A DNA stretch of 64,000 bases from an uncultured Cellulophaga sp. (GTDB lineage: Bacteria; Bacteroidota; Bacteroidia; Flavobacteriales; Flavobacteriaceae). The DNA is taken from assembly GCA_947491225.1 (NCBI GenBank), contig CANLIE010000008.1, forward strand, positions 1-64,000, read 5' to 3'. Of the stretch, positions 45,289-54,192 are shown piece after piece. The notes beneath the pieces were generated by a model. It was not told the DNA's origin. It worked only from the letters and a program-made list of their open reading frames with translations, and made no database searches. The number at the start of each line of letters is the position of its first letter. Positions within the stretch are counted from its first letter, which is position 1. A program made the position numbers and the translations under genes.

Positions 45289-47481
45289 TTATTCTGCTTT
45301 TCTTAGTAGGGAAAAGTCTAAATGTCTTTTTAGTAAATCTGTACTTTTTACCATTACTACTACCTCTTCTCCTAATTGATAACTATTATTGGTACGTTCT
45401 CCTACAATAGAGTAACTTTTTTCATCAAAAATATAATAATCATCTTTAATATCTCTTATACGCACCAACCCTTCACATTTATTATCTATTATTTCTATAT
45501 AAATACCCCATTCTGTAACTCCTGAAATAACACCTACAAATTCTGAATCTTTATGATCTTCCATAAATTTAATTTGCATATATTTAATAGAATCGCGTTC
45601 TGCACTGGCAGCTAAACCTTCCATATCTGAAGAATGTTTACATTTTTCTTCATAAACTTCTTCTTTAGCACTGACTCCTCCATCTAAATAATGTTGTAAT
45701 AAACGATGTACCATTACATCTGGATATCTTCTTATAGGTGATGTAAAATGCGAATAATAATCAAAAGCCAAACCATAATGACCTATATTATCAGTAGTAT
45801 ATATGGCTTTACTCATACTACGTATAGCTAATGTATCTACTAAATTTTGTTCTTTTTGACCTTTAACGTCTTCAAGTAATTTATTTAGAGAATCACTAAT
45901 TGTCTGTTTATTTTTAAAGTCTAATTTATGACCAAAACGAGAAATTATACCATTTAAATTAATTAATTTTTCTTCATTTGGTTCATCATGTACTCTATAT
46001 ATAAATGTTTTTTCAGGTTTTTGTTTACCAATAAATTCAGCTACCTTTCTATTTGCCAACAACATAAATTCTTCAATTAACTTATTGGAATCTTTAGATT
46101 CTTTAAAATATACTCCTTCTGGATTACTATTTTCATCTAAACTGAATCTAACTTCAACCTTATCAAAAGAAATAGCACCTGCTTTCATACGTTTTTTACG
46201 CATTATCTTAGCTAATTTATCTAAAGCTAAGGTAGCTTCAACTATATCATTACTAACTGTATAAGAACCTTTTTCTCTTATTGAAATCTCTTTAGGAATT
46301 GTATTTTCTCCTGTTTCAATTATATGTTGTGCTTCTTCATAAGCAAAACGTTCGTTTGAATTTATGACTGTTCTTCCAAACCATTGATTTACTAGCTTGG
46401 CATTTTTATCTATTTCAAAAACTGCAGAAAAAGTATATTTTTCTTCATTTGGACGTAATGAACAAGCATTATTTGATAAAACTTCTGGTAACATTGGTAC
46501 CACCCTATCTACTAAATAAACAGATGTTGCTCTTTCATATGCTTCATCATCTAGAATAGTATCTGGTAAAACATAATGAGATACATCTGCTATGTGTATT
46601 CCTATTTCATAATTTCCATTTTCTAATGTAACATAGGATAATGCATCATCAAAATCTTTTGCATCTTTTGGATCAATGGTAAATGTTAGGGTTTCTCTCA
46701 TATCCCTACGTTTAGCTATTTCCTCTTGCTTTATGGAAGTATCTATTTTATTTGCATAACTTTCTACTTCTATAGGAAATTGGTACGGTAGACCATATTC
46801 TGCTAAGATAGAATGTATTTCTGTGTTGTGCTCTCCTGGCTTACCTAAAACTTCAATAATTTCTCCATATGGAGAATCTGTATCTTTAGGCCAATCGTTC
46901 ATTTTAACAATTACTTTATCACCATCTTTAGCATCATTTATTTTATCTTTTGGTATAAAGAAATCAGTATACATTCTAAAATCAGTAGGTTTTACAAAAG
47001 CATAATTTTTTTGTAATTGAACAATACCAACAAAATTAGTTTTATCTCTTTCTATTATTTTAGTTATTTCTCCTTCTAATTTTCTACCTTTTCTTCTAGG
47101 AAAAATATAGACTTCTACTATATCTCTATGAAAAGCTTTATTTAATTTATTATTATGTATAAAAATATCATCATCAATACCCTCTATAACTATATAGGCA
47201 TTTCCTTTACCAGTAATATCTACTTTTCCTGTATGGTATGTTTTTGTAGAAGCTATAGCTTTATAATTACCTCTACTTTCTTCTACTATTCTCTTTTTTT
47301 CTTTTAATTGAACTAATCTTTTTATAAGTATATTTCTACCACTTGCATCTGTTATTCCAATCTTAGCGGCAATTTGTTTATAATTAAAACTCTTATTAGG
47401 ATTTTTTTCTAAGACCGTGAATATACCTTTAGTTATTTCATTTTTGAGTTGGTTATTAGTTCCTTTTTTTTTCTTACGCAT
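45289..47481 (-). CDS. rnr: Ribonuclease R
   Basis: A processive 3'-to-5' exoribonuclease that degrades structured RNA. It has 730 residues: an N-terminal basic winged helix (about 10-75, KQIAAKIGITDASGRN), cold-shock OB domains (about 80-225), the RNB catalytic domain and a C-terminal S1 domain. The RNB domain has TIDPKDAKDFDDALS near 275 with the metal-binding Asp residues, HIADVSHYV, and YSHFTSPIRRYPDVMVHR near 575. The S1 domain is at about 645-725 (VGVISGVTEWGIYIEI). All catalytic motifs are intact. It is divergent from rpiB across a 616-bp very AT-rich gap and probably heads the transcript with the DUF2807 and LysE-family genes. Confidence 0.95.
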   Translation of the reverse strand: MRKKKKGTNNQLKNEITKGIFTVLEKNPNKSFNYKQIAAKIGITDASGRNILIKRLVQLKEKKRIVEESRGNYKAIASTKTYHTGKVDITGKGNAYIVIEGIDDDIFIHNNKLNKAFHRDIVEVYIFPRRKGRKLEGEITKIIERDKTNFVGIVQLQKNYAFVKPTDFRMYTDFFIPKDKINDAKDGDKVIVKMNDWPKDTDSPYGEIIEVLGKPGEHNTEIHSILAEYGLPYQFPIEVESYANKIDTSIKQEEIAKRRDMRETLTFTIDPKDAKDFDDALSYVTLENGNYEIGIHIADVSHYVLPDTILDDEAYERATSVYLVDRVVPMLPEVLSNNACSLRPNEEKYTFSAVFEIDKNAKLVNQWFGRTVINSNERFAYEEAQHIIETGENTIPKEISIREKGSYTVSNDIVEATLALDKLAKIMRKKRMKAGAISFDKVEVRFSLDENSNPEGVYFKESKDSNKLIEEFMLLANRKVAEFIGKQKPEKTFIYRVHDEPNEEKLINLNGIISRFGHKLDFKNKQTISDSLNKLLEDVKGQKEQNLVDTLAIRSMSKAIYTTDNIGHYGLAFDYYSHFTSPIRRYPDVMVHRLLQHYLDGGVSAKEEVYEEKCKHSSDMEGLAASAERDSIKYMQIKFMEDHKDSEFVGVISGVTEWGIYIEIIDNKCEGLVRIRDIKDDYYIFDEKSYSIVGERTNNSYQLGEEVVVMVKSTDLLKRHLDFSLLRKAE

Positions 47482-48097
47482 TCATTTATTTTATTTTGGA
47501 AAAGTACAAATTATAATCTAGTCTACTATAGATTAAACAGTTTCTTAATTTTATATTAAAGAAACATATGTTATAAACATATATATAATATATTATTATT
47601 CTTTTATTAAATTTAAAAAAAAGTGGTGATTATTATAGTGTGTTAATATATAGAATAAAATTATATAATATTTTTTGTACTTAACATTAATGTAAATTTA
47701 TTGTAAACTTATGAGTCGTTTATATTCTATTCTATTCTTAAAAATCAATCAATTACAATATTTATTAACTGTTATTAATAACTTCTATTAACAACGTTTT
47801 TTTAATAAATATACTCTTTATAATTGTTTACATTATTAATATTAGTCTTAATATCTTTTATCTAAAAAGTTAAAAATAGATTTGGTTGAAGATAATCAAT
47901 GCTATAATGCAATAATTTTTAGAAAAAACAAAATTTATGTTTTGTATAGTTATTAAAGTGTTGTGAACAACTTATTAGTTGTATGTAATATAATCAAAAA
48001 TGTATGTAAAATAGGGTTATATATTTATTAACAATTTTAGAATAGTAAATACAAAGGTATTTGTACTTTTGTAATGTAAAACTACAAAATATATATA
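47482..48097. other. Long AT-rich divergent intergenic region (rnr / rpiB)
   Basis: I find no ORF or structured RNA in these 616 bases. The region is markedly more AT-rich than its surroundings. It contains several ATTAACA-type nonamers on both strands (for example near 47642, 47761, 47788 and 48028) that loosely resemble DnaA boxes but do not match TTATNCACA. Promoters for both genes must lie here, with one TAnnTTTG box at 48064-48071. Confidence 0.5.
48064..48071 (+). promoter_or_regulatory. Putative TAnnTTTG -7 box for rpiB
   Basis: TACTTTTG matches the Bacteroidota -7 consensus 26 bp before the rpiB ATG. No clear -33 TTG was seen. Confidence 0.45.
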
Positions 48098-48529
48098 ATG
48101 CATATAGCTATAGGTAATGACCATGCAGGTACAGATTATAAATTTGCGGTACTAGAACTTTTAAAAGAAAAAGGTATAGAAGTTACTAATTATGGTACAG
48201 ATAGTAATGATAGTGTAGATTATCCAGATTTTGTACATCCTGTGGCTACAGATGTAGAAAATAAAAAAGTAGATTTAGGGATACTTATATGTGGTAGTGG
48301 TAATGGTGTTTCTATGACAGCTAATAAATACCAAAAAGTAAGAGCAGCCTTATGTTGGACAAAAGAGATTGTTTCTCTTGCCCGTGAGCATAATAATGCT
48401 AATGTATTGAGTATACCAGCACGTTTTGTTTCTTTACCACAAGCTTTAGAAATGGTTAATACATTTTTAGATACTGAGTTTGAAGGTGGAAGACATCAAA
48501 ACAGGGTAGAAAAAATAGCTTGTAAATAA
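48098..48529 (+). CDS. rpiB: Ribose-5-phosphate isomerase B
   Basis: Interconverts ribose 5-phosphate and ribulose 5-phosphate in the pentose phosphate pathway. The 143-residue protein belongs to the RpiB/LacAB family. It has IAIGNDHAGTDYK at the N-terminus (substrate-binding Asp-His), DYPDFVHPVA, ICGSGNGVSMTANKYQKVRAAL with the catalytic-site region (a Cys precedes GSGNG), and HNNANVLSIPARF. Length and motifs are those of a complete enzyme. A GNAT acetyltransferase gene follows 11 bp later and is probably co-transcribed. Confidence 0.93.
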   Translation: MHIAIGNDHAGTDYKFAVLELLKEKGIEVTNYGTDSNDSVDYPDFVHPVATDVENKKVDLGILICGSGNGVSMTANKYQKVRAALCWTKEIVSLAREHNNANVLSIPARFVSLPQALEMVNTFLDTEFEGGRHQNRVEKIACK

Positions 48530-48540
48530 CATACCTCACT

Positions 48541-48984
48541 ATGGTTGTGTGTGTTAAGAGTTTTAAAGAGCTAACTACAAAAGATTTATATGCTGTTCTA
48601 CAATTAAGATCAGAAGTTTTTGTAGTAGAACAAGATTGTGTTTACCAAGATATAGATGATAAAGATTTTAAAGCATTACATATTTTAGGATATAAAAATA
48701 ACAATTTAATTGCTTATACACGTATTTTTAGAGCTGGCGACTATTTTAAAGAAGCCAGTATTGGTAGGGTAGTAGTTAAAAAATCAGAAAGAAAACATAA
48801 ATATGGTAACGTAATTATGAAAGAGTCCATAATTGCAGCTAAACAAAACTTACAAGAAACAATAATTAAAATTTCTGCTCAAAAATACCTTCTAAAATTC
48901 TATAATAATTTGGGTTTTAAAGAAGAAGGAGAAGAGTATTTAGAAGATGGTATACCACATATGGTTATGATGTATAAGGAATAA
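48541..48984 (+). CDS. ElaA-type GNAT acetyltransferase
   Basis: A 147-residue N-acetyltransferase of the GNAT fold, closest in pattern to E. coli ElaA. The N-terminus has LYAVLQLRSEVFVVEQDCVYQDIDDKD, the ElaA signature (RxxVFVVEQ.C.Y.D.D..D). This is followed by YTRIFRAG, then IGRVVVKKSERKHKYGNVIM, where Q/R-x-x-G-x-A is replaced by a degenerate RKHKYGN acetyl-CoA loop. The C-terminus is FYNNLGFKEEGEEYLEDGIPHMVM. The acceptor substrate is unknown. It lies 11 bp after rpiB. Confidence 0.85.
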   Translation: MVVCVKSFKELTTKDLYAVLQLRSEVFVVEQDCVYQDIDDKDFKALHILGYKNNNLIAYTRIFRAGDYFKEASIGRVVVKKSERKHKYGNVIMKESIIAAKQNLQETIIKISAQKYLLKFYNNLGFKEEGEEYLEDGIPHMVMMYKE

Positions 48985-49290
48985 ATCTTAATTGCTTTTT
49001 TATTTAGTTTATATTTTTATAACTTCTGTTGTAAATTTAAAATGACTTTTTTATTATGAATTTGAATAAGTTTAGAATTAATTTTATCTATAGTATTTAA
49101 AAAAACAATTATTTAGATTTTAAAAAAATATTTTTTTCTTGTTTTCATTAACAATAATATATGGTGTTATCTTATTTTAAATTTTTTTCTTAGGTATTAT
49201 TTTAGATATTAAAAACCTTTTAGATAAGCTTTTACATTATAAAGCTTAAAATTTTATATTTTCACTTAAGAATTTTAAAATCATTGCATA
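48985..49290. other. Gene-free AT-rich stretch
   Basis: No ORF, hairpin or RNA recognised in these 306 bases. They presumably carry the promoter of the NlpC/P60 lipoprotein gene. Confidence 0.45.
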
Positions 49291-50493
49291 ATGAAATTAT
49301 TTTTTAATAATAAACTATATACTTTTTTAATATTTGGTTTTGCTGTATTATTTAGTTGTAAGGAGAAAGAAAATAAAGAAAACACATTAACAACTTTTAT
49401 AGATGTTGTAAAAAAACAATATGCGCCAGATAAGCGAGTAGCTCTGTTTAACATAGAGAGTACCATTGATAAAGGAGAATATATATTAAAAGGAGAATCT
49501 AACTTACCTGAAGCTGTAAATAAGCTAAGAACAAATTTAAAAGAAGCTAATATTACTTTTATTGATAGTATTCAATCATTACCTACAGATGAATTTAAAA
49601 ACAGTAATTGGGCAATAATTAAGATATCAGCAGCAAATTTAAGAAGTAAAGCAGGTCACTCTCAAGAATTGGCAACACAAGCTACATTAGGAACACCTGT
49701 AAGAGTATATAAAAAAGAAGGAGATTGGTATTTAGTACAAACACCAGATAATTATTTGGCTTGGGTAGATAAAGGTGGTATAGAGGTATTAAATAATGAT
49801 GATTATAAACAATGGAAAACAGTAAAAAAAATAATTTATACAAATATAACAGGTTATTCGTATGAGTCACCAACTAGTACCCAAGTTGTATCTGATTTAG
49901 TTGCTGGTAGCATTCTTGAACTGATAGCAGATGATAAAGGCCTTTTTTATGAAATTAAATATCCAGATGGCAGAAGAGGTTTTATACGTAAAACGGAATC
50001 TCAAGAATATGATATTTGGTTAAAAACATTGAACCCGACCACCGAGTCATTAGTAGCAACTTCTAAACAGTTAATGGGTTTACCGTACTTGTGGGGTGGC
50101 ACAACTACAAAAGGTGTAGACTGTAGTGGGTTTACCAAAATAATATATTTTTTAAATGGAATGGTGCTACCTAGAGATGCATCACAACAAGTACATACAG
50201 GTAAAACGGTTGACACTAATAAATATTTTGATAATCTTAATATAGGAGATTTGCTATTTTTTGGTAAACAAGCAACAGATTCAACAGAACAAAAGGTAGT
50301 ACATGTGGGTATGTGGATAGGTAACAGCCAGTTTATACATTCATCAGGTAGAGTACATATAAGTAGCTTTGATAAGAAAGCTCCTAATTATGATGAATAT
50401 AATTACAATAGGTATTTACAATCTAATCGTATTTTAAAGGAAAATAATAAGGATGTAATCCAATTACAAAAAACACCACTTTTTAAGGATTAA
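49291..50493 (+). CDS. C40-family (NlpC/P60) peptidase lipoprotein with SH3-like domains
   Basis: A 400-residue exported cell-wall hydrolase that would cut peptide stems of peptidoglycan. A lipoprotein signal peptide (LIFGFAVLFSC, Cys near residue 23) comes first. SH3-like domains lie at about 110-170 (ISAANLRSKAGHSQELATQA, then GTPVRVYKKEGDWYLVQ) and 180-240. The NlpC/P60 domain runs from about 255 to 385: the catalytic Cys is in GVDCSGFT near residue 275, the catalytic His in VVHVGMWIG near 337, and IHSSGRVHISS follows. The product is similar to bacterial gamma-D-glutamyl-diaminopimelate endopeptidases. The gene is monocistronic with a clear terminator downstream. Confidence 0.9.
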   Translation: MKLFFNNKLYTFLIFGFAVLFSCKEKENKENTLTTFIDVVKKQYAPDKRVALFNIESTIDKGEYILKGESNLPEAVNKLRTNLKEANITFIDSIQSLPTDEFKNSNWAIIKISAANLRSKAGHSQELATQATLGTPVRVYKKEGDWYLVQTPDNYLAWVDKGGIEVLNNDDYKQWKTVKKIIYTNITGYSYESPTSTQVVSDLVAGSILELIADDKGLFYEIKYPDGRRGFIRKTESQEYDIWLKTLNPTTESLVATSKQLMGLPYLWGGTTTKGVDCSGFTKIIYFLNGMVLPRDASQQVHTGKTVDTNKYFDNLNIGDLLFFGKQATDSTEQKVVHVGMWIGNSQFIHSSGRVHISSFDKKAPNYDEYNYNRYLQSNRILKENNKDVIQLQKTPLFKD

Positions 50494-50877
50494 ATTTAGT
50501 CAGTTAAATGGAGTATTCTTTCTTACACAAAGCTATTGTTTACGAAATTTTTTTCGTAAATTTTGAATTCATTTAAGTTATGTAAACAAAATGTATTTAG
50601 TTTTTACAATTTTTCTTGGGAAGGTTAATTAGATAATATTTAATTTCAAATCAATTTCATTTGTTCTTGCAAAGTGAGAATTTGGTTCAATAATTACTGG
50701 GTAGATTCAAGTAGTAAATACAAGATTATAATTTTTAAAGTTTATGAGGTACGGTATCTTTGATACTTATTCCTCTGTTTTTTTATTACAATTATAATTC
50801 TAGTTTTTGATAGCTGTTATTTTGTTTGATTTTCAAAAAAACACTACCTTTTTAAAAAATTAAAAAACACTACCACA
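50494..50877. other. Intergenic stretch with terminator and putative promoter
   Basis: It contains the terminator at 50539-50564 and a TATCTTTG box (50755-50762) that fits the -7 consensus, about 115 bp before the SPFH-GYF_2 gene. Nothing else was recognised. Confidence 0.4.
50539..50564 (+). terminator. Terminator of the NlpC/P60 gene
   Basis: TTTACGAAA (50539-50547) and TTTCGTAAA (50552-50560) form a perfect 9-bp stem with a T4 loop, followed by TTTT, 46 bp after the stop. Confidence 0.7.
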
Positions 50878-52011
50878 ATGGGAATATTTGATGAGATTAA
50901 AAAGAAATTAAGCCACGAATTTATTGATATTATAGAATGGTTAGACAATAGTAATGATACCATTGTTCACCGTTTTGAACGTTACCAGAATGAAATTAAG
51001 AATAACGCCAAACTAATAGTAAGAGAGGGGCAAGTTGCTGTTTTTATAAATGAAGGCCAATTGGCAGATGTTTTTCAACCAGGGACATATACCTTAAACA
51101 CAAAAAACTTACCAATTTTAACTACATTAAAGGGTTGGAAGTACGGTTTTGATAGTCCATTTAAGGCTGAGGTTTATTTTGTGAATACTCGTTTGTTTAC
51201 AGATGAGAAATGGGGGACAAAAAACCCAGTTATGTTAAGTGATGAACGATTTGGACTTACAGAAATAAGAGCTTTTGGAACCTATAGTTTTAGAATTAAG
51301 GATGCAGGAAAATTTGTAGTTGATGTTGTGGGAACAGATGGTAATTTTACTAATTATGAAGTAAATGAGCATTTAAAGAGCTTAATTGTTACCCGTTTCA
51401 CAGATACCGTAGGTGAGGCTAACTTACCCATAGAACTATATGCAGCCAATACTTCTGAACTATCTGAAACTTGTAAAGAAGTAATGCAGCCAGAATTTGA
51501 ACGTGTAGGTATAGAATTGGAAAAATTCTATATTGAAAATGTATCTATGCCAGAAGAGCTTAAAAAGGAAATCTTTGAGTACAGCAGGTTAGATAAATTA
51601 GATATGGGGAAACTAACTCAATTTAAAACAGCAAAAGCTATAGAAGCTGCAGCCAAAAATGAAGGTGGTACAGCAGGGGCTGGTATGGGCATGGGTATGG
51701 GCTTTGTATTGGCGCAACAAATGGGAGGTATGATGAATCCACAAATGGGACAACAACCAGTAGCACCAATGCAAGGAGCAGTAATGCCACCACCAATGCC
51801 AGTACAAACACAATATTTTTATGCTGTAAACGGGCAACAAATGGGACCTGTAACTTTTGATAAATTAAAAGAACTTTTTGCAAATAGAACCATAAATAAA
51901 GATTCTTTACTCTGGAAACAAGGGATGGCTAATTGGACAGCATTACAAGAAATAGAAGAATTAAAATCATTTTTAGGAGGCAATACACCACCACCTTTAC
52001 CTGGTGTTTAA
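50878..52011 (+). CDS. SPFH-domain protein with C-terminal GYF_2 domain
   Basis: A 377-residue cytoplasmic protein without a transmembrane segment. Residues about 10-285 are an SPFH-like domain of the YdjI / 'virion core protein' type (LIVREGQVAVFINEGQLADVFQPGTYTL, TPKW-like KWGTKNPVML, EKFYIENVSMPEELKKEIFEYSR). A Gly/Met/Gln/Pro-rich linker follows (about 263-310). A GYF_2 domain at about 315-370 has FYAVNGQQMGPVTFDKL and SLLWKQGMANWTALQE. GYF_2 domains bind proline-rich or partner proteins. The zinc-ribbon gene 340 bp downstream is a known kind of neighbour of such SPFH proteins. The function is not established. Confidence 0.85.
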   Translation: MGIFDEIKKKLSHEFIDIIEWLDNSNDTIVHRFERYQNEIKNNAKLIVREGQVAVFINEGQLADVFQPGTYTLNTKNLPILTTLKGWKYGFDSPFKAEVYFVNTRLFTDEKWGTKNPVMLSDERFGLTEIRAFGTYSFRIKDAGKFVVDVVGTDGNFTNYEVNEHLKSLIVTRFTDTVGEANLPIELYAANTSELSETCKEVMQPEFERVGIELEKFYIENVSMPEELKKEIFEYSRLDKLDMGKLTQFKTAKAIEAAAKNEGGTAGAGMGMGMGFVLAQQMGGMMNPQMGQQPVAPMQGAVMPPPMPVQTQYFYAVNGQQMGPVTFDKLKELFANRTINKDSLLWKQGMANWTALQEIEELKSFLGGNTPPPLPGV

Positions 52012-52050
52012 TGCAAATGTAAATACGTATGTAATAATGATTATGAAAAA

Positions 52051-52272
52051 ATGACTTGTAAACAATTGGGTGGAGCTTGTTGTATGAAATTTTATACTGA
52101 TACTTTTAAAGAAATGGTAACGCAAAATAAAAATATTATCTAGAAATGTTTTTAATCTGTTAATAGTTTTCATTTGAATGTTAAGCAAAAAATGAAAATA
52201 CTTATGCAATCTTCTTCCATAGTTATGAATGATTGGTTTACTAAAAATAGGAAAGAATTTAATGCATTGTAA
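52051..52272 (+). pseudogene. Remnant of a small Cys-containing protein
   Basis: Two fragments look like the ends of one small protein. The first (52051-52143) encodes MTCKQLGGACCMKFYTDTF and stops after 30 codons. The second (52192-52272) encodes a C-terminal piece with MNDWFTKNRKEFNAL. From memory, Bacteroidota have small uncharacterised proteins starting MTCKQLGGACD with a similar Lys/Glu-rich end, and the middle part is missing or out of frame here. The family function is unknown to me. It lies between the SPFH-GYF_2 and zinc-ribbon genes. Confidence 0.5.
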
Positions 52273-52348
52273 ATATAAAAGAGGTTATAAAATTTTCTTT
52301 TTATTTACAAGTCTAAATTAGTAAACCTTTTAAAAGACCCATATTCTT

Positions 52349-53431
52349 ATGGAAGAAATAAAACAATCTGAACAAAACAAATCTTGCGCCAATTGCGGTG
52401 CAGAATTGAAATACAAACCAGGATCACAACAATTAAATTGTGGATATTGTGGGTATGAAGAATTTATAGAAAAAACCAAAAGTAGTTTTGAAGAATTAGA
52501 GCTACAGCATTATTTAAAAGCTGTTGGTGACAATGCATATACAGAAACTATAGATTTATTACACTGTAAAAACTGCGGAGCCAACCAGCATATAGAAGAA
52601 AATTTTAAATCGCTTCATTGTGTATATTGTAGCGAGCCTTTAATTAGGGAAGACGTAGAAAAGGAAGGTTGGATTTTACCTAGTGCTGTAATTCCTTTTC
52701 AGATTGATAGTATAAAGGCAAGAAACATTTTCAAGACTTGGGTTGGTAGTATATGGTTTGCACCAAGCAAGTTAAAGAGAGCTGCGCTAGATCCAGAAAG
52801 TATACATGGTTTGTATGTACCGCATTGGACTTTTGATGCAGATATGTATGCAGACTATCAAGGGCAACGAGGAGAATATTATTATGAAACCCAAACCTAT
52901 AGAACTAAAAACGGTACAAAAACAAGACAGGTAAGAAAAACAAAATGGTATCCTGCTTCTGGTTCTGTAAATGGTTTTGTGGATGATATCTTAATAAACG
53001 CATCAGAAAAAAAACAAAGAGAAATACCTTCTAGTGTTGCTTTTTGGAACCTTAAAGAATTACAACCTTTTAGCTCAAAGTATTTGGCAGGTTTTGTTAC
53101 AGAAAAATATACAATCTCACTTAAGGATGGTCACCATCAATCATTTAAAAGAGCAAAGGAGATTGCTTATAATTGGATTCGCAGGGATATAGGAGGCGAT
53201 ACTCAACAAATTCATCACGCAGACATAAAACTATCAGAAGAAAAATTTAAGCATATTTTATTGCCCATATACATTAGCTCTTATGACTATAATGGAAAAG
53301 AATATAGATTTTATGTAAACGGACAAACAGGTAATATAAGCAGTACAAGACCCTATTCTTTCTGGAAAATATTCTTTTTAGTAGTATTGATAATACTTAT
53401 AATTGCACTATTTGCTTTCTTTGCTCAATGA
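52349..53431 (+). CDS. Double zinc-ribbon membrane protein (TFIIB-type zinc ribbons)
   Basis: A 360-residue protein with two N-terminal zinc ribbons: CANCG with CGYCG (about residues 13-38) and CKNCG with CVYCS (about 72-96). A middle domain follows (about 105-325) with WILPSAVIPFQID, PHWTFDADMYADYQGQRGEYYYE and PFSSKYLAGF. The C-terminus is one transmembrane helix (about 338-358). Proteins of this type are often annotated as primosomal N'-like or TFIIB-like zinc-ribbon proteins, but no helicase domain is present. Pairing with an SPFH protein occurs in many bacteria, suggesting a joint membrane function. The stop overlaps the phosphatase start by 4 bp (ATGA). Confidence 0.82.
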   Translation: MEEIKQSEQNKSCANCGAELKYKPGSQQLNCGYCGYEEFIEKTKSSFEELELQHYLKAVGDNAYTETIDLLHCKNCGANQHIEENFKSLHCVYCSEPLIREDVEKEGWILPSAVIPFQIDSIKARNIFKTWVGSIWFAPSKLKRAALDPESIHGLYVPHWTFDADMYADYQGQRGEYYYETQTYRTKNGTKTRQVRKTKWYPASGSVNGFVDDILINASEKKQREIPSSVAFWNLKELQPFSSKYLAGFVTEKYTISLKDGHHQSFKRAKEIAYNWIRRDIGGDTQQIHHADIKLSEEKFKHILLPIYISSYDYNGKEYRFYVNGQTGNISSTRPYSFWKIFFLVVLIILIIALFAFFAQ

Positions 53432-54153
53432 GAAAATTAGTTATAGGAGACATCCATTCCGGATTAAAAGCTTTGGAACAAGTATTGCAAAGAGCAAATG
53501 TAACAACAAAGGATTACCTTATTTTTTTAGGCGATTATGTAGATGGTTGGAGTGAGGCCAGAGAAACCATTAATTTTTTAATCAATCTTAATAAGACACA
53601 TAATTGCACTTTTATTAGAGGTAATCATGATGAACTATGTTTAAACTGGCTTAAGAAATCAGAATATAATGAAATATGGGAATTGCATGGTGGAAAGACC
53701 ACAAAAGATTCTTATGCCAGTATTAAATTAGAAGAAAAAGAAAAGCATATTCAATTTTTTGAGAGTCTTGAAAATTATTATCTAGACACAGAGAATAGAC
53801 TTTTTTTACATGCAGGATTTACAAATTTAAAAGGAGTAAAATTTGAATATTTTACCAAAATGCTTTATTGGGACAGAACCCTGTGGGAGTTAGCATTGTC
53901 TGTAAACCCTAACTTATCTAGAGACAATAAACTTTACCCACAACGGTTATTGCAGTATAAAGAAATATATATTGGACATACGCCAGTTACTCGCATAGGA
54001 GAAACTACGCCACAAAATGGGGCAAACGTGTATAATATTGATACTGGAGCAGCTTTTAAAGGACCACTATCAGTAATGAATATTGATACCAAAGAAGTAT
54101 GGCAAAGCAATGATGTACATACGTTTTATCCTAATGAAAGAGGAAGGAATTAA
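53428..54153 (+). CDS. Calcineurin-like metallophosphatase (PrpE/Ser-Thr phosphatase type)
   Basis: A 241-residue phosphoesterase with the complete metallophosphatase signature: GDIHSG (residues about 7-12), GDYVDGWSEA (about 35-44), GNHDE (about 69-73), LHAGF near 130 and GHTPVTR near 188. These carry the Asp, His and Asn residues that hold the two metals. The overall pattern is that of bacterial serine/threonine protein phosphatases or Ap4A-type hydrolases, and the substrate cannot be told from sequence. Translation is coupled to the zinc-ribbon gene by an ATGA overlap. The desaturase gene follows after 39 bp. Confidence 0.88.
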   Translation: MRKLVIGDIHSGLKALEQVLQRANVTTKDYLIFLGDYVDGWSEARETINFLINLNKTHNCTFIRGNHDELCLNWLKKSEYNEIWELHGGKTTKDSYASIKLEEKEKHIQFFESLENYYLDTENRLFLHAGFTNLKGVKFEYFTKMLYWDRTLWELALSVNPNLSRDNKLYPQRLLQYKEIYIGHTPVTRIGETTPQNGANVYNIDTGAAFKGPLSVMNIDTKEVWQSNDVHTFYPNERGRN

Positions 54154-54192
54154 AAATTATTAACGACCTTTGTAAAAATAAACATTAGTATA

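Noticed and set aside
47482-48097. Replication origin call
   Set aside because: Nonamers deviate from the DnaA consensus, dnaA is absent and skew was not computed; reported only as a low-level observation.
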